A program made the translations under genes and the position numbers. From assembly GCF_019393635.1 (NCBI RefSeq), contig NC_057861.1, positions 78,995,327 to 79,059,326 of the forward strand: a DNA stretch of 64,000 bases. Reading direction: 5' to 3'. The stretch is from Dromiciops gliroides. Taxonomy: Eukaryota; Chordata; Mammalia; Microbiotheria; Microbiotheriidae. Positions 10,260-22,300 of the stretch are shown here, one piece after another (the first letter of the stretch is position 1; each line of letters opens with the position of its first letter). The notes beneath the pieces are model-generated. The model made no database searches. It saw nothing but the letters and a program-made list of their open reading frames with translations, and was not told the origin of the DNA.

Positions 10260-11002
10260 CTGTCTCCTTTTCTCCCCCGTCCCCCCACAAGCAAACAAAA
10301 TCACATGGTTCAGGGAAGCCCTAAGATGGTCTCAATTAGGTCTGTTCTTGAGCTATGTCCATATAAGGGAGGATTGAAGAATTGTCCCTGTATCACCTCC
10401 CTCATTAGCTAAGAAATACTGCCATCTGATTAACTAGTTTTTGTTTTTGTTGTTGTGTGTATGTGTGTGAGGGGTTAAGTGACTTGCCCAGGGTCACACA
10501 GTTAGTATTAAGTATCTGAGGTCAGATTTGAACTCAGGTCCTCCTGATTCCAGGGCCGGTGCTCTATCCACTGCCACCTAGCTGCCCCCCATTATCGAGT
10601 TTTTGTGTAGATTGTAACCCTTGAGTAATTGGACCAATGATGAAAAAGGAGAGTGTCCATGTGAGGAAATGGGGGTCTTTGTCTCCTCTCAAGGGTTCCC
10701 CTGGAAAACAAAAGTGGAGACTCAAATGCTAATATCCACAGGTGAAGGTTAGCCTGAGAAAGTGGATTCAGATTGTATATTCAGCTTGAGAGATCTCCAT
10801 CTGGGAGAATAGATAGTGACTTTCCTTGGGAAAGAGGGGTAGGAATTTCTAGCAAATTTTGTAACCCTTAAAAGAGGGAGTGGCCATTGTTTTGTGTTCA
10901 AGGGGTAGCCCATTCTCAAGAGAATGACAATAAATGAGCCTTTGACACATCACCCCCTGCTGAGTTCCAGAGAATTATTGAGCAGGAGTTATGTTCCTCA
11001 CA
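10260..11002 (+). mobile_element. LTR fossil, family 2, split by a SINE
   Basis: Plus-orientation unit with CATATAAGGG as a possible TATA region, AATAAA at 10929-10934, and the end TTCCTCACA at 11002. A SINE (10441-10590) interrupts it. It is the most complete family-2 copy here. The left edge is approximate. Confidence 0.65.
10441..10590 (-). mobile_element. WSINE1-type SINE inside an LTR
   Basis: Reads GAGGGGTTAAGTGACTTGCC to CACCTAGCTGCCCCCC. Left flank ATTAACTAGTTTTTG and right flank ATTATCGAGTTTTTG are the diverged target duplication, so it entered after the LTR. Confidence 0.88.
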
Positions 11003-11574
11003 CCTCTGGGATGCACAAGTTTAAGGGCTGGGCTGGGAGGACAGGTAGGCTCTTGGACTGCCTGATCATCATTAGTAGTTAGTACTAACAGTGGCAAGGG
11101 AAAGTGATCTTACATAGAAAGAGACAACAGTTTATTAAAATGAGCACTGCACTGTACTTAGGTGTTGTTTTATATCTTTCACCAAGTAGCGGATGGAGAG
11201 GGGGAAAGAAGAAAAGGGAATGAGCATTTATATAGCATCTACTATGTGCCAGGAACTGTGCTAAGCACAAATATCTCATGTGATCTAAATAAACAGCATT
11301 TTTGCTTAAAAAAACAAACAAAAAAACAGTGGCAAGGAAGGTGGCACTGTTCCTCCCAAAGCTGCAGGCCCATGCTAGAAGCAGGCCCAGTGGTCTGGGG
11401 GACACAGCTATTCCATGGTTCTTGGATTCAGGACTGGCTCCGTCAGGATAAGAGGGCAGAAGGTGGTGGTGTTTTGACTTGCCTGACTCATGCTGCCTCC
11501 TGTCTTTCTCTTAGCCATTACCCAACTGACAGGTCCCCACTGTGTTTCCAGTTCTTTCCTATAACAAAAGGTGC
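11003..11574. other. Intergenic, MIR-like traces
   Basis: The text TACTATGTGCCAGGAACTGT followed by GCTAAGCACAAATATCTC at about 11240 is the usual 3' end of a mammalian MIR-class repeat. The 172-codon plus-strand ORF crossing here has no recognisable domain and is not called a gene. Confidence 0.4.
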
Positions 11575-11725
11575 TGCTTCTATATTTACACATATAGTCC
11601 TTTCCTTATGTTTTCGTCCTTTTGGGGGTGCATGCCTACTAGTGGTATATTGCTGGGTCACTGAGGCACGGACAGTTTAGTGATTTGGTTCCAAAATTCC
11701 TTTCCAGGATGGCTGGTCCAATTCC
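11575..11725 (-). mobile_element. LINE 3' region fragment
   Basis: Contains CCTACTAGTGGTATATTGCT, GGGTCACTGAGG and CCAGGATGGCTGGTCC, a diverged form of a marsupial LINE 3' untranslated segment that I associate with the 15.1-15.7 kb fragment. Confidence 0.45.
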
Positions 11726-11865
11726 CAACTGAAACCCACAGAGTACAGCGCCTTCAACAATTGTCTTTTTCCATCTTTGCCAACTGGTGTTTTCTCCTCC
11801 TCCATCCACCTACCCTTTCCCCAGCCACTTGTCCTCTCTTCTCCCTTCTCTAGTTCATCTTCTTG

Positions 11866-12000
11866 TTGTTGTTTGTCCTTCATTCTTGAAGAGGGCCAGG
11901 ACATCGGGGTGGTGTCATGACTTGCACTGAGGGAGGGCTGTGCAAAGTTATCAGCTTCGCTCTCTCCTCCAAAGCCATCTGGGTCCAGTGGTAAGACACA
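11866..12000 (+). mobile_element. Second SINE family (GCCATCTGGGTCCAGTG type)
   Basis: TTGTTGTTGTTTGTCCTTC, then AGGGCCAGGACATCGGGG, GAGGGAGGGCTGTGC and AGCCATCTGGGTCCAGTGG. The same order of motifs recurs at 12.47-12.79 kb, showing an interspersed repeat. Confidence 0.6.
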
Positions 12001-12056
12001 TGTGTGTGTGTGTGTATGATATATATATACACACATATATATGATATATATTATGG
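11998..12056. repeat. TG/TA simple repeat
   Basis: Alternating (TG)n, (AT)n and (AC)n microsatellite between two old SINE remnants. Confidence 0.85.
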
Positions 12057-12063
12057 CAATTAT

Positions 12064-12176
12064 GTGGCAATTGGGGTTATACGACTTGCCTAGGTTTACA
12101 CAGCTAGTAAATGTCTAAGGTGAAATTTAAACTCAGGTCCTTCGGACTTTCGGGGCAGTGCTCTATCCATTGACCT
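12064..12176 (-). mobile_element. Old WSINE1-type SINE remnant
   Basis: GGCAATTGGGGTTATACG through CACAGCTAGTAAATGTC to CTCTATCCATTGACC. It is strongly diverged and lacks the CACCTAGCTGCC head. Confidence 0.75.
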
Positions 12177-12469
12177 CAATATGCATACTCTTTAGAATTT
12201 TCCTTGGAGGGTGGAAAACCTCCTTCACAAATAGTGGTCTCAGAGAGGCAGGCATACAGGCCTCAGCCAATCAAAGAGGCAGGTATAAAGGCCTTAGCCA
12301 ATCAGATGAGGAATCGTGACTAGGCGAATGACGGTAGGAATGAATGAGTGTAAAGTGAGAGCCGAATGAGAACAGGGCGGAAGGATACAGACATGCTGAC
12401 AATGCTCAAAAAGATCGAGAACATATTAACCAATCCTGGGAGCCTGGGGGTGGGGACCTCTGGAGCGAA

Positions 12470-12795
12470 GTTGTTTGTCTTTCTCCAAGAGAGGGAGGTG
12501 ATGTCATGACTAGCACTGAATTGGATTTAAGTGAGGGAGGGCAGTGCGAAGTCACCAGACTCTCTCCTCCAGAGCCATCTGGGTCCAGTGACAAGATATA
12601 CAGTGGGGGGCAGATAGGTGGCGCAGTGGATAGAGCACCGACCCTGGATTCAGGAGGACCTGAGTTCAAATGCGGCCTCAGACACTTAACAGTTACTAGC
12701 TGTGTGACCCTGGGCAAGTCACTTAACCCCAATTGCCCCGCAAAAAAAAAAAAAAAAAGATATTGCAGGATAAATGGAGATGGCCCTGGATGTTT
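12470..12795 (+). mobile_element. Second-family SINE split by a WSINE
   Basis: The outer element runs from about 12470 (GTGATGTCATGACTAGCAC) to AGCCATCTGGGTCCAGTG, then resumes after the inserted SINE with GGAGATGGCCCTGGATG at 12777-12793. Confidence 0.6.
12605..12758 (+). mobile_element. WSINE1-type SINE
   Basis: Full-length, with an uninterrupted 16-base A tail, AAGATAT on both sides, and few differences from the other copies. The long tail suggests a fairly recent insertion. Confidence 0.93.
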
Positions 12796-12798
12796 GAA

Positions 12799-12922
12799 GG
12801 CAATCGGGATTAAGTGACGTGCTCACACATCTATTGAGTGTCAAGTGTCTGAAATTGGACCTGAACTCATCATTCTGACTCCAGGGTCAGTGTTCTATCC
12901 ACTGCGCCACCTAGCGGCCCCC
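12799..12922 (-). mobile_element. Old WSINE1-type SINE abutting the PYCR3 promoter
   Basis: GGCAATCGGGATTAAGTGAC to CGCCACCTAGCGGCCCCC. Diverged throughout. Its head ends 60 bases upstream of the first CCAAT box of PYCR3. Confidence 0.85.
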
Positions 12923-13144
12923 AGGGCAAAGTGCAAAGAAAAGAGAAGCGGGGCGAGGCCAAAGGTCGGAGAGCGAGCCAGCCAATCGGCAACGGCAGAG
13001 GGGACCGGAGGGGCCAATCGGAGGGCACGAGAGGCGGGGCGGGCGAGGCGGTTGACGGCGGTTGGCGGCGGTTGGGGCCGGGCCGGGGCTGGGGCGGGCT
13101 CTAGCGGGGCTGATGTTCCCGGTCTGAAATAGCAACTGAGAAAA
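12923..13144 (+). promoter_or_regulatory. PYCR3: PYCR3 CpG-rich promoter
   Basis: GC-rich sequence with many CpGs and no TATA box. Two CCAAT boxes in the same context GCCAATCGG (CCAAT at 12982-12986 and 13014-13018), 32 bases apart, suggest NF-Y binding. Two GGGGCGGG boxes (13036-13043 and 13091-13098) suggest Sp1/KLF binding. A tandem near-decamer, GCGGTTGACG/GCGGTTGGCG/GCGGTTGGGG, lies at about 13048-13077. The transcription start is not determined. Confidence 0.75.
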
Positions 13145-13397
13145 ATGGCTGGGGCAGCGGCTGCAGCCGCGGCGGCTGCTGCTGTAGCTGCCGCTACGGC
13201 GGCCTCATCAACCAAGATATCGTCGTCGGCCCCGCATCTAACTTCGTCTTCTACGTTTTCGTCCACTACCACCATCCCGCCCCCGATATCGGTGTCGATG
13301 CCCCAGTTACCTTGGACACCCGATTCCCCGATGCAGATTGGCTTCGTGGGTGCAGGCCGCATGGCTGAAGCCATCGCGATGGGCATCATCGTGTCAG
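13145..13397 (+). CDS. PYCR3: PYCR3 exon 1 (residues 1-84)
   Basis: ATG in strong context (A at -3, G at +4). Residues 4-20 are nearly all Ala, 21-62 are Ser/Thr/Pro-rich, and the nucleotide-binding fold begins at about 64 ([10 protein letters not shown]). Donor TCAG|GTACGT; the exon ends after one base of codon 85. Met52 (13298) and Met63 (13331) are possible internal starts; Met63 would give a protein close to the human length. Confidence 0.92.
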
Positions 13398-16300
13398 GTA
13401 CGTGGCGGCAGGGTTGGGGCGAGGGGAGGGCTAACAACGGAGATTCTCCCAAACCTCCGCCTCCCCCACTTCCCATCCCCATCGCACGCCACAGCCCAGC
13501 CTCAGCCTGGAAATCTGGAGCTCAGAGTTGACCACAAACTCGATGTGGACAGTCCCTCAGGCCTCCCCCACCCCCCCGCCACCGGCGCATCTTGTCCTGG
13601 GACAACCATAATCACAGAACCTCAGAATTGGAAGAGAAGCCATCCATTTCATTCCGTATCAGAGCAATAATCTCTTTAATAACAGCCGAGGGACCTTTGT
13701 TTGAAGACGCGTGTGCAGGTGGGAAGCCTCTACCTCCTGGGGCATCCAGCTGATTTTTAGAAAGTTGATTGAGGCTGGATTTATTACCTCTTCAGTTTCT
13801 ACCCATTTCTCCCACCCCTACCTTCTGTTAAAATGAGACAATTCTAATCCCTCTTGCTCAAGACAATCCTTTAAATGTTAGGTAGGAGGCAACTATCATG
13901 TTCCCCATAAATCTTCTGCAGGGTAAAAAAAGAATCCCCGTTCTCTCTCTCTCTTTTTTTGGTGAGGCAATTGAGGTTAAGTGACTTGCCCAGAGTCACA
14001 CAGCTAGTAAGTGTTAAGTGTCTGAGGCCGCATTTGAACTCAGGTCCTCCTGAATCCAGGGCCAGTGCTCTATCCACTGTGCCACCTAGCTGACCCCTCC
14101 CCGTTCTCTTAACATCAATTTGACCCCAAAATTCCAGCCCACATCACTAGTGATACAATTTGAAGGAACTTCACAGTCTCGATTGCCGCCTTCTGGATAA
14201 TTTCTATCTTGTTAATTAATGTCCAAAGATTTGCCCACATCTGGAATTCGACCCTTGTGCCAGGACACGGTACAGTGGAACTATTGCTTCCTTAGGCCAC
14301 TCAGCAGCCCAATATCGTACTAGCCTTTCGTTGTTGTTGAATGTGTTGGGAATACAAAGAACAAAATGAAATAGTCTCAGCCCTCAAGAAAGTTACACGA
14401 GATGTTTGCAGATCAGTAAATAAGAGATCATTTAAGGAGGGAAAGCACTAACGAGTCCAGTGGAAGGATGGAAGAAGATCGAAGAAAGGCTTCCCTTGAG
14501 ACGTTTAATCTGAGTAGATCCTGAAGCAGTCCTCAAGTAAACTAAAGACTCTGAAAGGCTGAAGTGAGGCAAGAGGACAGATAGCTCTGTAAAGACGTGG
14601 AACTGTGAATGGGGATGTCAAGTTAGTGGTAGTTGTTTAGCTGGCACTTAAAGTACTTGAAGGGAAACAGTAGGAAATAAGTCTGGAAAAGAGGTTGGAG
14701 TTAGATTGTGGAGCCTAAGGAGTTTGTATTTTATCCTAAAAGTAATAGGGAGCCTCTGAAGATTTTTGAATGGGGAAATGATATACCTTTGTTTTAGGTA
14801 TATTAATCTGTCAGCTCTGGGGAGGATAGATTAGAGGGGAGATCCTGGAAACATACTAATTAAGATGCTATTGTAATAGTTCAGTCCAGAAGAAATGAGG
14901 ATGTGAACAAAGGTAGTGTTTAAAGAGGTGACACAAGTTAAAGATAGTGTGGAGATAGAATCCATAAGACTTAGAAACTAATCAGAATAAGGGAAATTAA
15001 TAAAGGTGAGGAAAGAGTTAAAATACTACTCTGAGTTTGGAAACCTGGGTGACTGGAAGCTGGTGGTGCCTTTTACAGAAATAGGGAAAGTTTGGAAGAG
15101 GGGACCTAAGTCTTGTAATTGTTGAGTGGCAGATCTTTTTTTTAAATCTTAATAGTATTTTATTATTTTCCAGTTACATGTAAAGATAGTTTTCAACATT
15201 TATTTCTATAAGATTTTTAGTTCCAAATTTTTTCCCTCCCCCTCCCCAAGACAGAAAGCAATCTGATATAAGTTATATATATGTACAATCACATCATATT
15301 TCCACATTAGTCATGTTGTGAAAGAATAATCAGAACAAAAGGGGGAAACCTCAAAAAAGAAAAAGAAAACAGCACAAAAAGTAAAAATAGTATGGTTTAA
15401 TCTGCATTCAGATCCCACAGTTCTTTTTCTGGATGTAGAGAACATTTTCTATAACAAGTCCTTTGGAATTGTCTTGGATCATTGTATTGCTGAGAAAAGC
15501 TAAGTCTGTCACAGCCAATCATGACACAGTGTTGCTGTTACTATGTACATTGTTCTCCTGGTTCTTCTCATTTCACCCAGCATCAATTCATGTAAGTCTT
15601 AACAGGTTTTTCTGTCTTAATAGGGATAAATATCATCCCTATGAAGGTTTTCCTTATATCATGTTGAAACCTACCTTTTGTCTCCTCTTTGGTACCAAGC
15701 AGATAAGCCTGGTCCTTCTTGATTCTGATAGACTTTTGGTCCTGACCCTTCTGAGTTTAGGATCATATAAGTTAGAGCTGAAAGACTTTAAAAATCAGTC
15801 AATAGGGGGCAGCTAGGTGGTGCAGTGGATAAAGCACTGGCCTTGGATTCAGGAGGACCTGAGTTCAAATCCGGCCTCAGACACTTGACACTTACTAGCT
15901 GTGTGTGACCCTGGGCAAGTCACTTAACCCTCATTGCCCCCCCTCCCCCCAAAGGGCAGTCAATAAACATTGTGCCTACTGTGTTCCAGGTACTGTACTG
16001 GGGATATGACAGTCCCTGTCCTTGAGGAACTCACAATCTACAGGGGAGACAGCAAGCAAACAAATATGTGCAAACAAGCTATGTGTAAGATTGATTACCA
16101 AAAGGAAGGCACTCAAATTAAGAGGGGTTGGGAAAGACTTCATGTAGAAGATGGAATTTTATTTTGATTGTTTGGTTTTTTTTGCGGGGCAATGGGGATT
16201 AAGTGACTTGCCCAGGGTCACACAGCTAGTAAGTGTCAAGTGTCTGAGGTCGGATTTGAACTCAGGTTCTCCTGAATCCAGGGCTGGTGTTTTATCCACT

Positions 16301-19300
16301 GTGCCACCTAGCTGCCTCCTGGACTTTTATTTTGAACTTGAAGCCAGGGAACCTAGTAGGTAGGTGGATATGAAAAGAGAGAGAGCATTCCAGGCATGAG
16401 GGCCAGCCAGAGAAAGTGCTCTAAACTGACAGATGGGGTGTCTTATTCATGGAACAACAAGGAGACCATTGTTACTGGATTGAAGAGTACATGTCAAGGA
16501 GTAAGGTGTAAGAAGACTGGAAAGGTAGGTAGGAGGAAGCCAGGTTATAAAGGGTTTTGAATGCCAAACAGAAATTTCCAGGCCTTGGCAACTAATAGAT
16601 GAGAGGGTGGGATGAGAGACAATGAGAAGTTGAAGATGACTTAGGTCATGAACCTGAGGGACTGGAGGGAGGGTGTTACCCTCTACAGTAATAGAGTTGG
16701 GGGTAGTGTTTAGAGGGGAAGATAATGAAGTTAAGTTTTAGACATTTGAATTTAAGATGTCTCCTGGATTATCCTGTTTGAGATGTTTTTGAAAGGCAGT
16801 TGGCAGTTTAGGCAGATTTGAAATCCTCAGCATAGAGATGGTAATTAAATCCAAGGTGATGAGATTGCCAAGTGAAGTAGTATAGAAAAAGAGAAGATAG
16901 CCCAGGACACAATCCTGTAGGACACCTACAGTTAGTGGGTATGTCCTGGCAAAGGAAACTGAGGAGTTGTAGTTAGATAGGTAGGAGGAGAAAAAAAGAG
17001 AGAATGGTGTCCTGAAAAGCTAGGGAGAGAGCACCGGCCCTGGATTTAGGAGGACCTGAGTTCAAATCTGGCCTAAGTCACTTGACCCTCATTGTCCCCC
17101 TCCCCCCAAAAAGAGAAAACTTAGGGAGAAAGAGTATCAAGGTGAAAATGATCAGTGTCAAAGGCTGCAGAGAGGTTGAGAAGAATGAGGATTGAGAAAA
17201 GGCTATTAGATTGCTTTTATGAATAAGGAGACCGAGACTTGGAAGAAACCCAAGATCATTCAGCTAGTATGTAACAGTGCCAGAATTCAAACTTAGTTCT
17301 TCTGATTCTAAATCCAGTTTTCTTTCCATAGCACTATATTGACCTGGTGACCCACAGCTCCATCTTAATGGTCCAGTGGCACTTTGAACTCAATCTGTGC
17401 AAAATAGAACTCAGGCATTAGGTCAGGGGAGGATAATGACCGTGCCTTATAAGCTTGTTCCTATCAGTGGCACAATCCATTTATCAGTTCTTACATGTTC
17501 TAAACCTTTGGACTATCTTTGCCTCTTTCTCTAGATTGCATATCTAATTAGTTATTTTTGAGGCAGCTGGTGATCAGTGGATAGAGTCAAGAAGACTTGA
17601 CTTCAAATCCAGCTTCACATACTTCCTAGCTTCATGACTCTGAGCAAGTCACTTAACTTCTGTTTGGCTGACAAAAGGATCTACTGGATCCACTGGAGAA
17701 GGAAATGGCAAACCACTCCAGTATCTTTGCCAAGAAAACCCCATGCACAGTTGGGGAAGGGGGGGGTCACAAAGAGTTGGACACTACTTAACGACTGAAC
17801 AACAACAAATATCTTAAGAAGTTACAAAGTCCTATCATTTTTGCCTCTGTGTTTTTTCTTTGATTCTTTCTCTTTTCTGTTTGTACTCTTGCTATTCCAC
17901 AGTGTAGGCACTCATTTCTATCTTCCAGGACAACTGCAATGGCTACTCAAATAGCTCCTCCAGCAATCCTTCCCCATCAAGTAAAGACTTCCTGCCCCTC
18001 AGACCTCACATAATACTCAGCACCTCTGTAACCCGTCAGTCATGTGAAATTAGGTGTTATAATTATGTTTGTGTCTTTTATTCTAACGAAACAGTAAAAT
18101 CCATAAGGGACTCATGCATTACCTAAGTTTTATAAAGCTCCTATAGCAATAAGTACAGTAGGTATTTAATAAATGTCTATTGAATTGAAATTAATTAAAT
18201 GGGCCAGGAATATGGCATGAGAATCCTGGGCAGAGAGTCAGGGAAACCTGAGTTCTCTCTTGCCTCATGACTGCTAGGAGGACCTACTCTAGGTGTCTCT
18301 CCATGCCCCAACTACCTTTTCTATAAGATGGGACTGCTAGAAAGTGAAAAAAAGCAGAAAAAAATGAATCAATAGATAAATATTTCTTTAGTTCCTCCCA
18401 TGTATCAGGCATTGTGCTGTGTGCTGGAGATACAAAAAGCAAAAGTTAAACTTGCGGGGCAGCTAGGTGGCACAGTGGATAAAGAACGGGCCTTGGATTC
18501 AGGAGTACCTGAGTTCAAATCTGGCCTCAGACACTTGACACTAGCTCTGTGACCCTGGGCAAGTCACTTAACCCCCATTGCCCTGCAAAAAAAAAAAAAG
18601 TTAAACTTGAATGCTTGCCCTCAGGAGCTTATATTATACTGGGGGAGACAACAGATACACATGTAAGTATAAACAAATTTTTTTTGTTGCTTTTTTTTTT
18701 TTTAGTGAGGCAATTGGGGTTAAGTGACTTGCCCAGGGTCACACAGCTAGTAAGTGTTAAGTGTCTGAGGCCGGATTTGAACTCAGGTAGTCCTGACTCC
18801 AGGGCCGGTGCTCTATCCACTGCGCCACCTAGCTGCCCCTGTTGCTTTTTTTTTAACAGGGCAACGAGGGTTAAGTGACTTGCCCAGGTTCACATAGCTA
18901 GTAAGTGTCAACTGTCTGAGGTCAGATTTGAACTCAGGTCCTCCTGAATCCAGGGCTGGTGCTTTATCCACTGCACCACCTAGCTGCCCCCTTAAACAAA
19001 ATATTTTAAAGATAGATACACATATATGTATATCTAATTGCTTGCCACCTCAGGGAGGGGTTAGGGCAGGGAGGGAAGGAAGGCTAAAAATTGGAACTGA
19101 AAACTATAAATAAAAATGTTTATTACATTAAAAAAAAAGGATAGATACAAATTCCTTTTGGGAGGGAGACCAAAAAAGACTTCACATAGATCTTATGTTC
19201 TTAACCAGGAGAACACTGTACACAGTAACGGCAACACTGTATGATGATCAACTGTGAAAGACTTGGCACTTCTCAGCAATTCTCTTAGCAATTCCAAAGG

Positions 19301-22300
19301 ACTCGTGATGATGATGGAAAATGCTTTTCACATACAGAAAAAGAACTATGGAGTCTGAATGTAGATCAAAGTATACTATTTTCACTTTATTTGTTGTTGG
19401 GGTTTTTTTTTTCTTTCTTGTGGTTTTCCGCTTTTGTTCTGATGCTTCCTTACCTGACTAATATGGAAATATAACATGATTTTGTGTGTGTGTATGAAAT
19501 ATATCCGATTGCTTGTCTTCTTGGGGAGGGGAGAGGGAAGGGAAGAAGGGAAAAAAATTTAGAACTCTTACATAAATGAATGTTGAAACCAATCTTTACA
19601 TATAATTGGAAAATAAAGTAGTACCAAAAAAAAAAAAAGAAAAGAAAAACAAAGAACTTGGGTTCTTAACCTGGAGTCCACAGGACCATCATATTTTAGA
19701 TAGTCTGGGAGCTTGGATGGGAAAGAAATTTCATCTTTATTTTCACTAACCTCAAACTGTAATTTAGCATTTCCTTCAGTTATATTAAAAGATTCTGAGA
19801 AATCCATAGGCTTTACTAGACTTCCAGAGGTGTTTGTGATCCCTCATGTGGAAGATGTTGCCTGAGGTGAGCCTCTAATGGGGGAAGAAAGGAGGAAGTG
19901 TCTTCTAAGCACTGGGGGATGGCACATTTCATGTGGAGAAAAGCAAAAAGGTCAGTTTGCTAAACTACAGAAGATAAGGAAAGGAATTTATGAGGAAGCT
20001 GGAAAGGCAGTAGGTCAGGGCCAGTTTACTTTAAATGCCAAACAGAGCGGTTTATGGAAGAACCACATACATTAAAGCTATAATAGTATAAGTATGTGCA
20101 ACTTTAAAGGGCAACAAAATTCAGATCAAAACAGTGAACAATACTGGTACTAACTTAAAGCACACACCTTTCTGTCCCAGGCTTTTATGCTGTTTTGCTT
20201 AATAGCTTTTAGGGATTCTACTATTACTACAACTAGCTAACATTGAGAGATCACTATATGTAAAATCACTATATGTAAAATGCTTTACATATAGTATATC
20301 ATTTGATCCTCACAACAAGTCTATGAGGTAAGTGCTATTATTATCTTCATTTTACAGATCAAGGAAACTGAGGGCCTGAGGAATGTTAAGGTCCCAAAGC
20401 TAGGAAGTGTTTGAGGCAAGACCTGAACTCATTTCTTAGTGACTTCAAAACCAGCACTCTCTTCCCCTCTGTGTTGGGAGGCATTAATTGTGAGGTGTTT
20501 TGGTGGGGGGTTGGGAAGGACAAAAGCTGAACTGAAAAAACCCAACTCTATCTAAAAAGAGAAATCTTAAATGAAATAAAAGGAGGATGGGGAAGGAGGC
20601 AGACTCCATGATTTCATAGTTGCCTTCCAGCTCTCATGAACTCTGGTTTGGTAAAGAAGTGATGGGGGAAACAGAAGATGTGAAGATGTGGGGCCTATAG
20701 GGCCCAGAGGGAGAGAAATGGGACATAGAAGTGGCTATTCTGAGCTGCTAAGGCAAATGTACTTCTTACTAACTAGATTCTTGACCTTGGATAAGTTCCT
20801 TTTCCATTCTGACTGTCACTTTCATCAGTAGCAAAATAACTCCCTCTTCTTTAGGGATTTATAGTTCCTTACAACTGCTCTAAGAGAGGTATGCCAGTTA
20901 CTCATTGTTTTGGTCCAAGTTTTGTTGCCCTTTAAAGTTAGCTCCATTTATTTAACTGATTAATAGTCTCTTAATTGGCTTTCTTCTTTCCGACTTTTGC
21001 CCCACTTAGCCAATCCTCCACAAAAAAAAGCAGGATTAAAATTTAACCAAGGCACTGGTCTGGCCCTGCTATTTCCTTGCTCACAAATCATTAGTGACAC
21101 CCCATCCTAGAAGATAAAATGGTAGTTTCTTAGTTTAAGGCCCTCCACAGTCTTATTCCTACTCCCCTTTCAAAGCTATTTAATAATACTCCCCTTCTTA
21201 AACTCTGGGGTGTAGCAAAACTGAACTCCTAGCTGTTTCCTCAGCTCAGTGCTTCATTTTCCACATCCACACATTAGCACAAGCTCTTTTCCATGCCTGA
21301 TATTCCTTCCCTTTTCTCCTCTTCTCAGAATCTTTGTCTTCCCCAATCAGTTCACCTCCATAAAGCCTTCCCCAGACCTCTAGTTGTTAATGCATTTTCT
21401 TCAACTTTCTTTGTACCTTACTTATTTTTATAGGGATTGCAACTGGACCTGTGATTTAATTGGTTTGGGGAGCTCCCAGATGAGGAAACTCCCTCTACCA
21501 ATGTAAGTCAGCAATTTCTCTATAACTTACAGTCTTAGAAAGTTGACTAAAGCACTGAGAAGTTAAGTGACTTACCCAGAGTCCTATGGTTGGGTTGTCA
21601 GAGGCAGAGCTTGACCAGGTCTCCTCCATCTGAGGCTAGCTCTCTCCTTGAAAGTGCTGCACCTCTCCATACATTAATTCATTTATTTATTTAGAAGCTT
21701 GATCTCAGGTCCTCCTGACTCCAGGGCTGGTGCTTTATCACCATGCCAATTAGCTGCCCTTTTACTTAATTTTATATATCATAATTCTCTCAGTAGAATG
21801 TCACATGAGTATTAAGCATCAGTCATCTGCTGTGTGTTAAGCACCATACAAAAATAACAATATCCGATTTCAACCAGTTCACATTGTATTGGAAGTAAAC
21901 AGCATGTACACAGATAGTATACAGTAAATATATGCAAAGTAAATACAAAGTAATTCAGTGCATCCTGAAAATTTACCAACAACTATATACATATTCAAAA
22001 CCTAGTAATTTGGCATTTTCCTACCTTCGTAGTCTTTTTATACTTCCATTTATACACTCTTTGAACCAGTCACATTGACTTACTGATTCTTGCACATTCG
22101 CACTGTTAGATTTGCTTTCTTTACATACTCGCACTGTCATCACCTTGATCATCACTACCTATTTCATTATCTCTTCATCAGTTGTCTGTGGGTCCGGATA
22201 AATACTGGAACTACCCATTTCAACAAAGGACTCTAATTAAACTTTCACTTTTCTGGGATGGGTAGATAGGGTCCCCAAAATGACACAGAAGCATCAGCAA

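Noticed and set aside
3714-11002. A complete provirus between the LTR units
   Set aside because: Distances between units are only hundreds of bases, orientations conflict and families differ. Nothing resembling internal retroviral coding sequence was recognised.
11162-11680. 172-codon plus-strand ORF
   Set aside because: Crosses MIR-like and LINE 3' fragments. Composition and context are those of repeat DNA.
12895-13482. 195-codon minus-strand ORF rich in Ala
   Set aside because: Antisense shadow of PYCR3 exon 1 and its GC-rich promoter, also crossing a SINE.
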